A stretch of 64,000 nucleotides of DNA from VXNE01 sp965208745 (GTDB lineage: Bacteria; Pseudomonadota; Gammaproteobacteria; Pseudomonadales; Azotimanducaceae): contig CBDBPN010000003.1 of assembly GCA_965208745.1 (NCBI GenBank), positions 682,001 to 746,000 of the forward strand, written 5' to 3'. A model generated the notes under the pieces. That model searched no databases, was not told where the DNA came from, and worked only from the letters and a program-made list of their open reading frames with translations. The position numbers and the translations under genes were made by a program. Below are positions 35,226-44,007 of the stretch, one piece after another; the stretch's first letter is position 1; each line of letters begins with the position of its first letter.

Positions 35226-36611
35226 ATGAACCGTACGAAAATCCTGCGCGAGCGGGTCATCGCGGACTACGAGCGCAAGACCCCGGGCTCGCGGGCCCTG
35301 TTCGCGCGCGCCACGAAAACCCTGCCCGGCGGCGTGTCCGGCAACCTGCGCTTCTTTCCGCCGTATCCGCTCTACATGGCGGCCAGCCGAGGCTGCCGCA
35401 CGATCGACGTCGACGGCTCGGCCTACATCGACTCTTTCGCCTGCAACGGCCCGCTCCTGCTCGGTCATCGCCATCCCGCCGTGATCGCGTCCGTCGAACG
35501 CCACGCCGCCGTGGGCTCGCTCGTCCTGAACCCGGAGCTCGCCATCGAGTGCGCCGAGAAGCTCAAGGAGGTCATCCCGAGCGCCGAACGCGTGCGCTTC
35601 CTGAACAGCGGCACGGAAGCCGTCATGACCGCGGTGCGCTGCGCCCGCGCGTACACGGGCAAACCCAAGGTCGTGAAGTTCCTCGGCCAGTACCACGGCC
35701 AGGACGACCAGTTCCTCCTTGGGCTGGGCGCCGACCGGCGCGCCTTCAGCGCCGGCGTGCCCGAATCTTCCCAGGACGGGACGCTGACGCTCCCCTTCGG
35801 CGACGTGCAGGCGCTGGACGACCTGCTCGCCGCGCGCCACGACATCGCCGCCGTGCTCGTCGACCCGGCGATGCACGAGGGCGGCCTCTGGGGCGTCACC
35901 GGGGAGTTCCTCGCGACGTTGCGCAGCCGCACCCGCGACGCCGGCGTCGTCCTCATCTTCGACGAAGTGATCACCGGCTTCCGGCTGGCGCTCGGCGGCG
36001 CGCAGGCCTGGTACGACATCACGCCCGACCTCACGACGCTGGCGAAGGCGCTCTCCGCCGGCGACCGGCTCGCCGCCGTCGTCGGCCGCGCGGACATCAT
36101 GGAAGTCACCGACCCGCGCGCCGGTCCCGACGTGCCGCGGGCGTTCCAGTCCGGCACCGGCAACGACGGCACGTTCGCGGTCGCCGCGGCCCTCGGCGCG
36201 ATCGGCGAGTACCAGCGTCTCGAGCGGGCCGGCGCGTACGAGGCGCTGGCCGGTCGGGTCGAGGGGCTCGAGGCCGCCCTGCGCGCCGCCTTCGAGGACC
36301 ATGGCATCACGGTCCATGTAAACCGCGTCCGCTCGCTCATGCAGTGCCACGTCACCGCGCCCGGGCCGCCAGGGGAACGGGACGCGGCGCTCAACCGGGC
36401 CCTGCTCTACCCGTTCCACCTGGCGCTGGTGAACGAAGGGGTGCTGCTCGCGCTGCCGGGCTCGGACCACAGCTTCTTCTCGTTCCTCCACGACCAGGCC
36501 GCGTGCGACGAGATCGCGCGCGCAGCGAGGACGGTGCTCGGGAAGTACCCGTTCGCCGAGGCGTACCGGGAACGGATGCGCGACAGTCTTCCGCAGGAGG
36601 TGGATGGATGA
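35226..36611 (+). CDS. Class III aminotransferase, glutamate-1-semialdehyde aminomutase-like
   Basis: PLP enzyme of 461 residues. Motifs: LPGGVSGNLRFFPPYPLYMA at the N-terminus, LNSGTEAVMTAVRCAR (phosphate binding), FDEVITGFR at about 246-253 (PLP Asp), and the Schiff-base Lys274 in LTTLAKALSAGD. The body resembles GSA-type aminomutases/amino-acid transaminases, but a housekeeping hemL is unlikely because it lies in a catabolic operon. It follows the NIPSNAP remnant by 6 nt and overlaps the GNAT gene (ATGA). Amino-group transfer or isomerisation of an operon substrate is inferred. Confidence 0.9.
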   Translation: MNRTKILRERVIADYERKTPGSRALFARATKTLPGGVSGNLRFFPPYPLYMAASRGCRTIDVDGSAYIDSFACNGPLLLGHRHPAVIASVERHAAVGSLVLNPELAIECAEKLKEVIPSAERVRFLNSGTEAVMTAVRCARAYTGKPKVVKFLGQYHGQDDQFLLGLGADRRAFSAGVPESSQDGTLTLPFGDVQALDDLLAARHDIAAVLVDPAMHEGGLWGVTGEFLATLRSRTRDAGVVLIFDEVITGFRLALGGAQAWYDITPDLTTLAKALSAGDRLAAVVGRADIMEVTDPRAGPDVPRAFQSGTGNDGTFAVAAALGAIGEYQRLERAGAYEALAGRVEGLEAALRAAFEDHGITVHVNRVRSLMQCHVTAPGPPGERDAALNRALLYPFHLALVNEGVLLALPGSDHSFFSFLHDQAACDEIARAARTVLGKYPFAEAYRERMRDSLPQEVDG

Positions 36612-37048
36612 CGATTTCGATACGCACGGCCGAGGCGGGAGACACGGAGCGCTGCGTCGAGTTGCTGTTCCTCGCCCGCAATGCGCTCCCGGGCCCGGCG
36701 GAAGGCGAGCGCGCCGTCTTCGAACGCCTGCTCGACCACGAGCGGGGACAGGTTTTCGTGGCCGTCGACCGGGACGACGGCGACCGGGTGGTCGGTATGG
36801 CCACGGTCAGCTACAACCTCGCCATGCGCTACCGCGGCGAGTACTGCCAGCTCGAGGAACTGTTCGTCGAGCCGGAGGCGCGCGGCCGCAACGCGGGCGG
36901 CCTGCTGGTGCAACACACCATCGCCAACGCCCGCGAACGCGGGTGCGCGGAGTACGGGCTCTACATCGATGCCACCGAGCGCACCCGGCCGTTCTACGAG
37001 CGCTACGGCCTGGCCGTCGTCGGCCCCGAGCTGCGCATGAGCCTCTGA
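36608..37048 (+). CDS. GNAT-family N-acetyltransferase
   Basis: Acetyl-CoA-dependent N-acyltransferase of 146 residues. The fold signature is clear: IRTAEAGDTERCVELL at the start, VVGMATVSYN, the acetyl-CoA loop LEELFVEPEARGRNAGGLLV, and YIDATERTRPFYERYGLAVVG at the end. The pyrophosphate loop R-G-R-N-A-G-G is intact. ATGA overlap with the aminotransferase indicates coupling. Substrate unknown; it may acetylate an amine product of the preceding enzyme (inference). Confidence 0.85.
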   Translation: MTISIRTAEAGDTERCVELLFLARNALPGPAEGERAVFERLLDHERGQVFVAVDRDDGDRVVGMATVSYNLAMRYRGEYCQLEELFVEPEARGRNAGGLLVQHTIANARERGCAEYGLYIDATERTRPFYERYGLAVVGPELRMSL

Positions 37049-37118
37049 TCGCGGCGTGCGGGGAGCAGGCAACGACCATGCTAGTCTCCGATCCGCCCAT
37101 CGAACGGTGAACGCGACC

Positions 37119-37592
37119 ATGGACACAGCCGAGCGCCTGCGGCGCGTGGAGAGCATCGAGCGGATTCGCCGTCTGAAGGCGCTGTACTGCGACTACTGCG
37201 ACGAGGGGTACGACGCCGACGGCCTGTGCAGCCTGTTCACCGAGGACGGTGTCTGGGACGGCGGCAGGCTGGGCCGGTTCGAGGGTCGCGAGCGCCTGCG
37301 CAGGTTCTTCGAGAACATGCCGAACGTCCTGTCCTTCGCGATCCACCACGTGACCAACTCGTCCATCGTGCTCGATGACGACGGCCAGGCCGCGGAGGGT
37401 CGGTGGTATCTCCTGCAGATGGCGACCACGAAGCGCGAGAACCGCGCCGTCTGGCTGACGGGGCGCTACGTCGACCGGATCGTGCTGGACGAAGGGACCT
37501 GGAAGTTCCGTCACGTCTCGCTCACCGCGCGCTTCTTCTCGCCCCACGACGAGGGCTGGGCGGAAACCCCTTTCCTGGATGTGACGGCATGA
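37119..37592 (+). CDS. NTF2/SnoaL-like protein
   Basis: Cone-shaped alpha+beta barrel protein of 157 residues. Segments typical of this fold: IRRLKALYCDYCDEGYDADGLCSLFTEDGVWDGG, FEGRERLRRFF, HHVTNSSIVLDDDGQAAEGRWYL and DRIVLDEGTWKFRHVSLTARFF. These resemble the dehydratase/hydroxylase-like SnoaL_4 group, but the catalytic class cannot be assigned. Start 37119 matches the usual helix 1 position. Stop overlaps the following ATG (ATGA). Confidence 0.78.
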   Translation: MDTAERLRRVESIERIRRLKALYCDYCDEGYDADGLCSLFTEDGVWDGGRLGRFEGRERLRRFFENMPNVLSFAIHHVTNSSIVLDDDGQAAEGRWYLLQMATTKRENRAVWLTGRYVDRIVLDEGTWKFRHVSLTARFFSPHDEGWAETPFLDVTA

Positions 37593-38464
37593 GCGCCGAC
37601 CGCATGGTGGTGAGCGAGATCGGTTTCTTCCCGCCCGACGCGGGAGACATCACGACGCATCCGCCCCGCACCTACGACATGCGGGTCCCGGCCACCCTGG
37701 CCGAGTACGGCTCGCACCCGGTGGCAACCACGATCCGGGACGCCCGCCGGGAAGACGACACCGGCCTCGAGAGGAGCGGCTTCGGGCTGTTCCGACAGCC
37801 TTCCACCGTGACCGACTTCTTCGACCACGACGAAGTCATGCGGGTCTACTACGAAGAGTGCAAGGCGTTCGCCAGGGAACTGACCGGCGCGTCCGCGACC
37901 TTCACCTTCGATCACCTCATCCGCGAACCCGGGCGGCAGACTTCCGGCGGCGGCACGGACGGCAAGCCCACCGTCACCGGAGAAGCGCAAGGCGGAGGCT
38001 ACATCGGGTCCGCCCACATGGACTACACCGACAACTCGACATGGTCGGACTATCTGGCCCTGCACGGCGAGCGGCCCCCGGAGTCGGCGTCGAGGACGAT
38101 CTCGCTCAACTTCTGGCGCGGCCTGAGCGCCGTCGTGGACGACTACCCGCTGGCGGTCTGCGACGCCCGTTCCGTCCGGGATACCGACCTCTTCGAGACC
38201 GTCGTCTACGGGTACGGCGCCCCCAACTACAGTTGGCACGACATCGGCATCGACACCTTCAGCGTGAAGTTCTCGCCGCGGCAGCGATGGTTCTACTATC
38301 CCCGCATGACGCCCGACGAGGTCCTGGTCCTGAAGGCCTACGACTCGGACGGCGTGATCGGGAACGCCTGCCCGCACAGCGCCTTCGCGAACCCGCTGGC
38401 GGATCCGGCTTCCCCCGCCCGGCGGAGCATCGAGTTGCGCGTGCTGTGCTACGTGACCGACTGA
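37589..38464 (+). CDS. CmcJ/NvfI-type (AsaB-like) oxidoreductase
   Basis: Member of the family that includes CmcJ of cephamycin synthesis and fungal NvfI/AsaB, related to non-haem iron oxygenases. The 291-residue protein shows the usual order: FGLFRQPSTVTDFFDHDEVMRVYY, FDHLIREPGR, AHMDYTDNS with the putative metal His-x-Asp, SLNFWRGL and SWHDIGIDTFSVKFSPRQRWFYYPRMTPDEVLVLKAYDS. Overlaps the NTF2-like stop (ATGA) and precedes the oxoprolinase-type gene by 6 nt. Hydroxylation of the compound later hydrolysed by that enzyme is inferred. Confidence 0.8.
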   Translation: MSADRMVVSEIGFFPPDAGDITTHPPRTYDMRVPATLAEYGSHPVATTIRDARREDDTGLERSGFGLFRQPSTVTDFFDHDEVMRVYYEECKAFARELTGASATFTFDHLIREPGRQTSGGGTDGKPTVTGEAQGGGYIGSAHMDYTDNSTWSDYLALHGERPPESASRTISLNFWRGLSAVVDDYPLAVCDARSVRDTDLFETVVYGYGAPNYSWHDIGIDTFSVKFSPRQRWFYYPRMTPDEVLVLKAYDSDGVIGNACPHSAFANPLADPASPARRSIELRVLCYVTD

Positions 38465-38470
38465 CGGACC

Positions 38471-41400
38471 ATGTCGGCTGACCGGGGCGCACGCGGGATG
38501 CCAGCCGCCCCCTGGCGCATCGGCGTCGATGTCGGGGGCACGTTCACCGATCTCGTGCTGGCAGACGCCGCCGGCGCGACTTGGGTCGCCAAGGTGCCCT
38601 CCGTCCCCGCGGACCCGAGCCACGGCGTCATCGCGGCGGTCGAGCGGCTGGCCGCGGACTTCCGGGTGTCCGTCCGGGAGGTTCTGGCGTCGTGTGTCCT
38701 GTTCGTGCACGGCTCGACGGTCGCGACGAACACGCTGCTCGAGGGCAAGGGCGCCCGGGTCGGCCTGATCGCGACGGAGGGTTTCCGGGACACCCTCGAG
38801 ATCCGCCGCGGCCTGCGGGAGGACCAGTTCAACCACCGGGAGCCCTACGCCCCCGTGCTCGTCCCGCGCTACCTGCGCAAGGCCGTCCCCGGACGCATCG
38901 ACGCCGCGGGGACGGAGATCCAGTCCCTCGACCTGGACGGACTCGACGCCATCGCGGCCGACTTCGAGCACGAAGGGGTCGACGCCGTCGCGGTCACCCT
39001 GTTGAACAGCTTCCTCAACGACAGGCACGAGCGCGCGGTCGCCGACGCGCTCGGGCAGCGATGGACGGGGGAATGGACCACGACCTCCGCGTCGGTCTCT
39101 CCCCGCATGGGGGAGTACGAGAGGACGTCGACGGCCGTGGTCAACGCGGCCCTCCTGCCCAGCATCTCCAACTACCTGCGCGCCCTCGATGAGGAACTCA
39201 CGAGCCTGGGCTTGCCCCGGCCCATCCTCCTGCTGCAGTCGAACGGCGGCGCCGCCTCCGTCGGACAGCTCACCGAACGCCCGGTCAACCTCCTCTTGAG
39301 CGGCCCCGCCGCCGCGGTAGGGGCGCTGAACCTTTACCGGGACGCCGTGGACCGCGAGACCGCGGATCCGTCGCTCGCCGGCAACCTGATCTCCATGGAA
39401 ATCGGCGGGACCTCCTGCGACGTGCTCCTGATGTCGGGTGGCGCAGTCGAAACCCGCGACGACATCATGGTCGCGGGGTACGACGTCTCGACCCCGGCCA
39501 TCGACATCCACACGGTCGGCGCGGGGGGCGGCACGATCGCGGGCGTGGACGACGCGGGACTCCTGTACGTCGGGCCGGAGGGCGCCGGCGCCGACCCGGG
39601 CCCGGCGTGCTATGGCAAGGGCGGCCGCCGGCCCACGGTCACGGATGCTCAACTCGTCCTCGGCCGCCTGCGGCCCGGAAGGTCCACGGGGGGCACCCTC
39701 GACCTGGACCTGGACGCCGCCCGCGACGCGATTCGATCCGCAGTCGCCGAGCCGCTCGGCATGTCGGTCGAAGAGGCGGCCGCCGGCATCGTCGACCTGG
39801 TCGAGCAGCACGTGCTCCACGCCGTCGAGCACATCTCGATAGAACGCGGCCACTCGCCGCGGCGCTTCACCCTGGTCGCCGCCGGCGGCGCCGGCCCCAT
39901 GCACGGCGCGGCGGTGGCCCGGGGTCTCGGGTGCCACCGGGTCTACGTTCCGCGGAACGCCGGCGCCCTGTGCGCGGTGGGCATGCTGCATGCCGACATC
40001 CGCCAGGACTTCGTCCGCTTCATGACCGGTTCGATCGACGAGGTCGCGGCGACGGACGTCGACGCGGGCTTCGAGCGCCTGAACGCCCAGGCGATCGACA
40101 TCCTCGGGCGCGAGGGCTTCGATCCGGGGGACATCGTCCTTCACCACGAACTGGAGCTGCATCATCCGGGGCAGCTCTGGACGATCCGCGTGGCCGTGCC
40201 CGAAGGCCAGATGCACCCGGCCGCCGTGCGGGCCGCCTTCGAAGTTGAGTACCGGCGCCTCTACGGCCACATCCAGCGCGGCGGAACGATCCTGGTGGCG
40301 TCGCTTCGGCTCACCGCGCGAGGCTCCACCGGCGAAGTCGCGGTGTCGGGCGGCGCGGCGGCCGTCGGGCAACCGGTTCCCGCAGAGACCCGGCGCGTCT
40401 GGCACGGACGCCACGGGTGGCAACCGACGCCGGTCTACGACGGCGCGGGATTGCGCCCCGGGCACCGCATCGACGGTCCCGCCCTGGTCGAAGAGGTCAC
40501 CACGACGGTGCTCGCCGGCCCCGGCGACGAACTCACGGTCCACGACGACGGCAACTTCTTCATCGAGGTCGGGACGGAGGCGGACACCGTCGGGGACGCA
40601 TCGGCCGCCGCTGCGGAGTCGTCAGACCTCGACCCCGTGGTGCTTGCGCTGATGCAGAACCGCCTCGATCAGATCACCCTGCACATGGGCTGGGTGATGA
40701 CCCGCACCGCGCGCAGCACCATCTTCAGCCAGTCGCACGATTTCAGTTGCTTCATCACGACCCCGGACGGCACGCTGGTCGCCAACGCCGACGGCATTCC
40801 CATCCACACCGGCGGGGGCGGGTTCGCGGTACGCGCCCTGCTCCGCCGCTTCGGCACGCGCCTCGCACCCGGCGACGTCTTCGTGCTCTCCGACCCCTAC
40901 GTGGCCGGCGGCAATCACCTGCCGGACTGGGTCATCGCCCGGCCGATCTTCGTCGCCGGCGACGGCGACGCGCCCGTCGTCGCGGGGTTCTGCTGCAACC
41001 GCGCCCACCAGTCGGACATCGGCGGCGGGCTGGCCGGCACCTACAACCCCGAGGCCACCGAGATCTGGCACGAGGGCATCCGCCTACCCGTGCTGAAACT
41101 CGTCGACCGGGGCGAAGTGCGTGACGACGTCTGGGAGCTGCTACTCATCAACTCGCGCACCCCCGAACTGCTGGACGGGGACCTCCGGGCCATGCTGGGC
41201 TCCACGCAGATCGGCGCCGAACGCGTGACCGGGCTCACCGCGGAACTCGGCGTGGCGCCGTACCTGCGCTACCTCGACGGCGTCCTGGACCACGCCGACC
41301 GCCGCATGCGCGCCGCCGTCGCCGGGCTGCCCGACGGCGTCTACGCCGGGGAGGACCACTGCGACAACGACTGTTTCGAACGGGTGGACGTGGCGATCCG

Positions 41401-42373
41401 CGTCACGCTGACGGTCCGCGGGGAGGAACTGGTGGCCGACTTCAGCGGCAGCGACCCGCAGATCGCGGGTTTCAAGAACAGCTCGCTGGCCAACACCTAC
41501 TCGTCGGTCTACCTCGCCCTCGCCTCGTTCTTCGACACCTCGATTCCCCGCAACGAGGGCACGTACCGATGTCTCACCGTCGTCGCGCCGGAGGGCACGA
41601 TCGTCAACGCGCGCCCGCCAGCGCCAATGACGATGAACACCGTGTTCGTCGCCCACGAGATCGTGCACGCCGTCTGGCGCGCCCTGGCGGAAGCCGACCC
41701 CGGGCGCGCGTGCGCCGGCTGGTCCAAGACGATGCACAACCACGTCACCGCCCGCAACGAGGACGGCACGGCCTGGGTGATGTACCAGTGGCACGCCATG
41801 GGGACGCCCGGGGCAACGGCGGAACGCGACGGGTTCCCGCAGATGGGCCACCTGATCACCCTCGGGGGGCTCGACCTGCCCAACCTCGAGTTCTACGAGC
41901 AGATGTATCCCGTGCGTTACGTGCGCCACGAACAGCGCCTCGACAACGGCGGCGCCGGCGCCCGGCGCGGCGGCACGGGCATGCGCTACGAGGCGGACAT
42001 CCTCGTGCCCGCCACCTGGTCGTTTCGCGCGGAGGGCCTCGACACCGCGAGCGGCTACGGGGTCCGCGGCGGCATGACGGGCGGCGTCGGACACAAGTGG
42101 GTCGTCCCGCTGGCCAAGGACGCCGACGAGCAGGCTCTCGTGCCGCCGAAGTACGGCGTGCGGCGCCTCGGGCCCACCCGGGTCATCGTCGACACGCCGG
42201 GCGGAGGCGGCTGGGGCGATCCCTTCGCGCGCCCACCCGACTTCGTGCTCCGCGACGTGCGCGACGAGGTCGTGTCCGTCGAAGCCGCGGCGCGCGACTA
42301 CTGCGTCGTCATCGGCGCGGACGGTCGCAGCGTCGATGCCGAGGCCACGGCGGCGCTGCGCGGGAAGCGGTGA
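38471..42373 (+). CDS. Fused hydantoinase A/B (5-oxoprolinase-type)
   Basis: ATP-dependent amidohydrolase of 1300 residues. Residues about 15-690 form the HyuA half with the actin-like phosphate loop IGVDVGGTFTDLVLAD, VFVHGSTVATNTLLEGKGA-type motif (LFVHGSTVATNTLLEGKG), and VGAGGGTIAGVDDAGLLYVG; from about 716 onward (DPVVLALMQNRLDQI) comes the HyuB half with SDPYVAGGNHLPDW and GVRGGMTGG. The two halves are one chain, as in 5-oxoprolinases, whereas many bacteria keep two genes. Substrates of the family are 5-oxoproline, hydantoins or N-methylhydantoin-like rings. The frame is intact across 3.9 kb. Confidence 0.93.
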   Translation: MSADRGARGMPAAPWRIGVDVGGTFTDLVLADAAGATWVAKVPSVPADPSHGVIAAVERLAADFRVSVREVLASCVLFVHGSTVATNTLLEGKGARVGLIATEGFRDTLEIRRGLREDQFNHREPYAPVLVPRYLRKAVPGRIDAAGTEIQSLDLDGLDAIAADFEHEGVDAVAVTLLNSFLNDRHERAVADALGQRWTGEWTTTSASVSPRMGEYERTSTAVVNAALLPSISNYLRALDEELTSLGLPRPILLLQSNGGAASVGQLTERPVNLLLSGPAAAVGALNLYRDAVDRETADPSLAGNLISMEIGGTSCDVLLMSGGAVETRDDIMVAGYDVSTPAIDIHTVGAGGGTIAGVDDAGLLYVGPEGAGADPGPACYGKGGRRPTVTDAQLVLGRLRPGRSTGGTLDLDLDAARDAIRSAVAEPLGMSVEEAAAGIVDLVEQHVLHAVEHISIERGHSPRRFTLVAAGGAGPMHGAAVARGLGCHRVYVPRNAGALCAVGMLHADIRQDFVRFMTGSIDEVAATDVDAGFERLNAQAIDILGREGFDPGDIVLHHELELHHPGQLWTIRVAVPEGQMHPAAVRAAFEVEYRRLYGHIQRGGTILVASLRLTARGSTGEVAVSGGAAAVGQPVPAETRRVWHGRHGWQPTPVYDGAGLRPGHRIDGPALVEEVTTTVLAGPGDELTVHDDGNFFIEVGTEADTVGDASAAAAESSDLDPVVLALMQNRLDQITLHMGWVMTRTARSTIFSQSHDFSCFITTPDGTLVANADGIPIHTGGGGFAVRALLRRFGTRLAPGDVFVLSDPYVAGGNHLPDWVIARPIFVAGDGDAPVVAGFCCNRAHQSDIGGGLAGTYNPEATEIWHEGIRLPVLKLVDRGEVRDDVWELLLINSRTPELLDGDLRAMLGSTQIGAERVTGLTAELGVAPYLRYLDGVLDHADRRMRAAVAGLPDGVYAGEDHCDNDCFERVDVAIRVTLTVRGEELVADFSGSDPQIAGFKNSSLANTYSSVYLALASFFDTSIPRNEGTYRCLTVVAPEGTIVNARPPAPMTMNTVFVAHEIVHAVWRALAEADPGRACAGWSKTMHNHVTARNEDGTAWVMYQWHAMGTPGATAERDGFPQMGHLITLGGLDLPNLEFYEQMYPVRYVRHEQRLDNGGAGARRGGTGMRYEADILVPATWSFRAEGLDTASGYGVRGGMTGGVGHKWVVPLAKDADEQALVPPKYGVRRLGPTRVIVDTPGGGGWGDPFARPPDFVLRDVRDEVVSVEAAARDYCVVIGADGRSVDAEATAALRGKR

Positions 42374-42454
42374 CCCCGCACCCGTGCCACTTGCCGGAGG
42401 TCAGCTACTCCGACAGACTGCGGAACCACGGGACGTAACACATGGGAAGGCCCC

Positions 42455-42835
42455 TTGACTGCCTATCACCGACACCACATTCACCTGATGAGCCACGACG
42501 CCATGGCCGCCGGCGCCTACTACGAGCGGATGTTCGGCGCCGAACTCGAACCCTCGCAGGGCGCCAACGGCCTGCCGCGCGCCAACCTGACCCTGGACGG
42601 CCAAGTCATCCTGATCTCCACCGTGACCGAGGAGGTCACGCAGACCGCGTCCGGCCCGCACAGCTGTCTGGGCCTCGACCACCTCGGCGTCGGCGTGGAC
42701 GACCTCCACGAAGCCATTGCCGACCTCGAGGCCAAGGGCGCGGAGTTCCTCAGGAAGCCCCCGCCGGGCAAGGGCCGCATCGCCTTCGTCAGGGGGCCGG
42801 ATTCCGTCAGCATCGAGCTCGTGCAGCGGCCGTGA
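42455..42835 (+). CDS. VOC family protein (glyoxalase/bleomycin-resistance fold)
   Basis: Single VOC module pair of 126 residues: HRHHIHLMSHDAMAAGAYYERMFGAEL at the start (first metal His), LGLDHLGVGVDDLHEAIADLEAKGAEF in the second half, and the terminal metal Glu in SVSIELVQRP. A TTG start at 42455 is needed to include the first beta-strand and His; the next ATG would cut it off. Probably the last gene of the 34.8-42.8 kb operon, 81 nt after the oxoprolinase-type gene. Confidence 0.78.
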   Translation: MTAYHRHHIHLMSHDAMAAGAYYERMFGAELEPSQGANGLPRANLTLDGQVILISTVTEEVTQTASGPHSCLGLDHLGVGVDDLHEAIADLEAKGAEFLRKPPPGKGRIAFVRGPDSVSIELVQRP

Positions 42836-42857
42836 TGCCGTTTGCGCTCGTCGCGCC

Positions 42858-42871
42858 TACGTTATAACGTA
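42858..42871. promoter_or_regulatory. Perfect palindrome, probable Zur/Fur-family operator
   Basis: TACGTTATAACGTA, a perfect 14-bp palindrome 88 bp before the MerC-like start. The GTTATAAC core resembles known Zur boxes of proteobacteria, and the operon it precedes encodes a Fur/Zur-type regulator, so autoregulation is likely. It stands out as AT-rich in GC-rich surroundings. Confidence 0.6.
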
Positions 42872-42959
42872 TCTTCCCGACGGCACGAGCCCGACCGCGC
42901 CCCACCGGGTCCCCACCCGGTCCTTGTCCCGCGGTCCCGGTCGCCACCGAGCGTTATTC

Positions 42960-43385
42960 ATGAACCCGTCGAACGGCCAACTGTCTCCCGCGACAGCCCG
43001 CCTGGACCTCTACGCGGCCGGGCTCTCGTCGCTGTGCCTCATCCACTGTCTCGCCCTGCCGTTGCTCGTGACGCTGATGCCGCTGGCCGCCATCGCCGAG
43101 AACGAACTGGTGCATCGGCTCCTGGTGTTGGCGGCGATTCCCGTGAGTCTCCGAGTGATATGGAAGACATTGCCCGCGGACCGCAACTGGCCGTTCGTCG
43201 GTGCGGCATTGAGCGGCCTCGGACTGCTGCTGGTGGCGGCGTTCCTGGAGGCCGTGTCGGCATACGAGGAATCGCTCACCGTGGCCGGCGGGACGCTGCT
43301 ATGCGCCGCGCATCTTTGGCACTGGACGCGACAACGTGGTAAAGATGTCCTCCATGGACTCCCCGCCGGAGCCGACCAACGTTGA
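42960..43385 (+). CDS. MerC-domain membrane protein
   Basis: Inner-membrane protein of 141 residues with four hydrophobic segments. The MerC signature is the Cys/His pair in LSSLCLIHCLALPLLVTLMPL, followed by a second helix pair (LLVLAAIPVSLRVIW and GAALSGLGLLLVAAFLE) and a Cys in GGTLLCAAHLWHW. MerC carries Hg2+ in mercury operons, but no mer genes are here. Proteobacterial MerC-like genes next to Fur/Zur regulators are more likely linked to zinc or another soft metal (inference). Followed after 12 nt by the regulator. Confidence 0.82.
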   Translation: MNPSNGQLSPATARLDLYAAGLSSLCLIHCLALPLLVTLMPLAAIAENELVHRLLVLAAIPVSLRVIWKTLPADRNWPFVGAALSGLGLLLVAAFLEAVSAYEESLTVAGGTLLCAAHLWHWTRQRGKDVLHGLPAGADQR

Positions 43386-43397
43386 TGGTGGTTCGAC

Positions 43398-43874
43398 TTG
43401 GCTAGCCGCCTGACGAAGACCCCGCGACTGGCCGCGAAGTGGCGCAAGCGCGCCGAAACCCGTTGCGCGGAGAAGGGCGAGCGACTGACCCCGGCCCGGT
43501 TGGCCGTCTACGCGGAAATGCTGGCGTCCGATCGGCCGCTCTCCGCCTACGAACTCATCGCGCTGCTGGAGCGGCGGCAGGAGCGCAAGATCGCGCCGCT
43601 GACCGTCTACCGGCACCTGGACTTCCTCATGCGGACCGGCCTCGTCCACCGGTTGCAGTCCGCCCAGACCTACCTGCCGTGTGACCATCCCGACCATCCG
43701 CACGAGAGCCAGTTCCTGCTCTGCTCCTCGTGCGGCCATGTCGACGAGGTGGAGTCCAGGGGCGTGGAGACGTTGCTGTCGCAGATCGCGGACGAGCACG
43801 GGTTCCGGCCGGACAACGCCGTCGTCGAGATCAAGGGGGTGTGCGGCACCTGCGCCGTCGACGACGCTCGCTGA
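43398..43874 (+). CDS. Fur-family transcriptional regulator, Zur-like
   Basis: Metal-sensing repressor of 158 residues. The winged-helix part includes CAEKGERLTPARLAVYAEML, APLTVYRHLDFLMRTGLVHRL; the dimerisation part has the His-rich DHPDHPHESQFLLC and two CxxC pairs, CSSCGH and CGTC, which form the structural zinc site of Zur/Fur proteins. A TTG start fits the usual N-terminus. Directly behind the MerC-like gene, so the palindrome at 42858-42871 probably controls both. Zinc as effector is inferred from the CxxC pairs and His cluster; Fur, PerR or Mur function cannot be excluded. Confidence 0.85.
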   Translation: MASRLTKTPRLAAKWRKRAETRCAEKGERLTPARLAVYAEMLASDRPLSAYELIALLERRQERKIAPLTVYRHLDFLMRTGLVHRLQSAQTYLPCDHPDHPHESQFLLCSSCGHVDEVESRGVETLLSQIADEHGFRPDNAVVEIKGVCGTCAVDDAR

Positions 43875-44007
43875 GGGAGTCGTGTCCGCACCGGTGCTGG
43901 AGCACGATTCCCGGTAAGGGATAGGCTCGCGACCGACCCGACACATCGTGTCCAACGGGCCTTGCCCTGCCCTCAGCGGGCGGAAGCAAGAAGGGGATGC
44001 GAACGAA

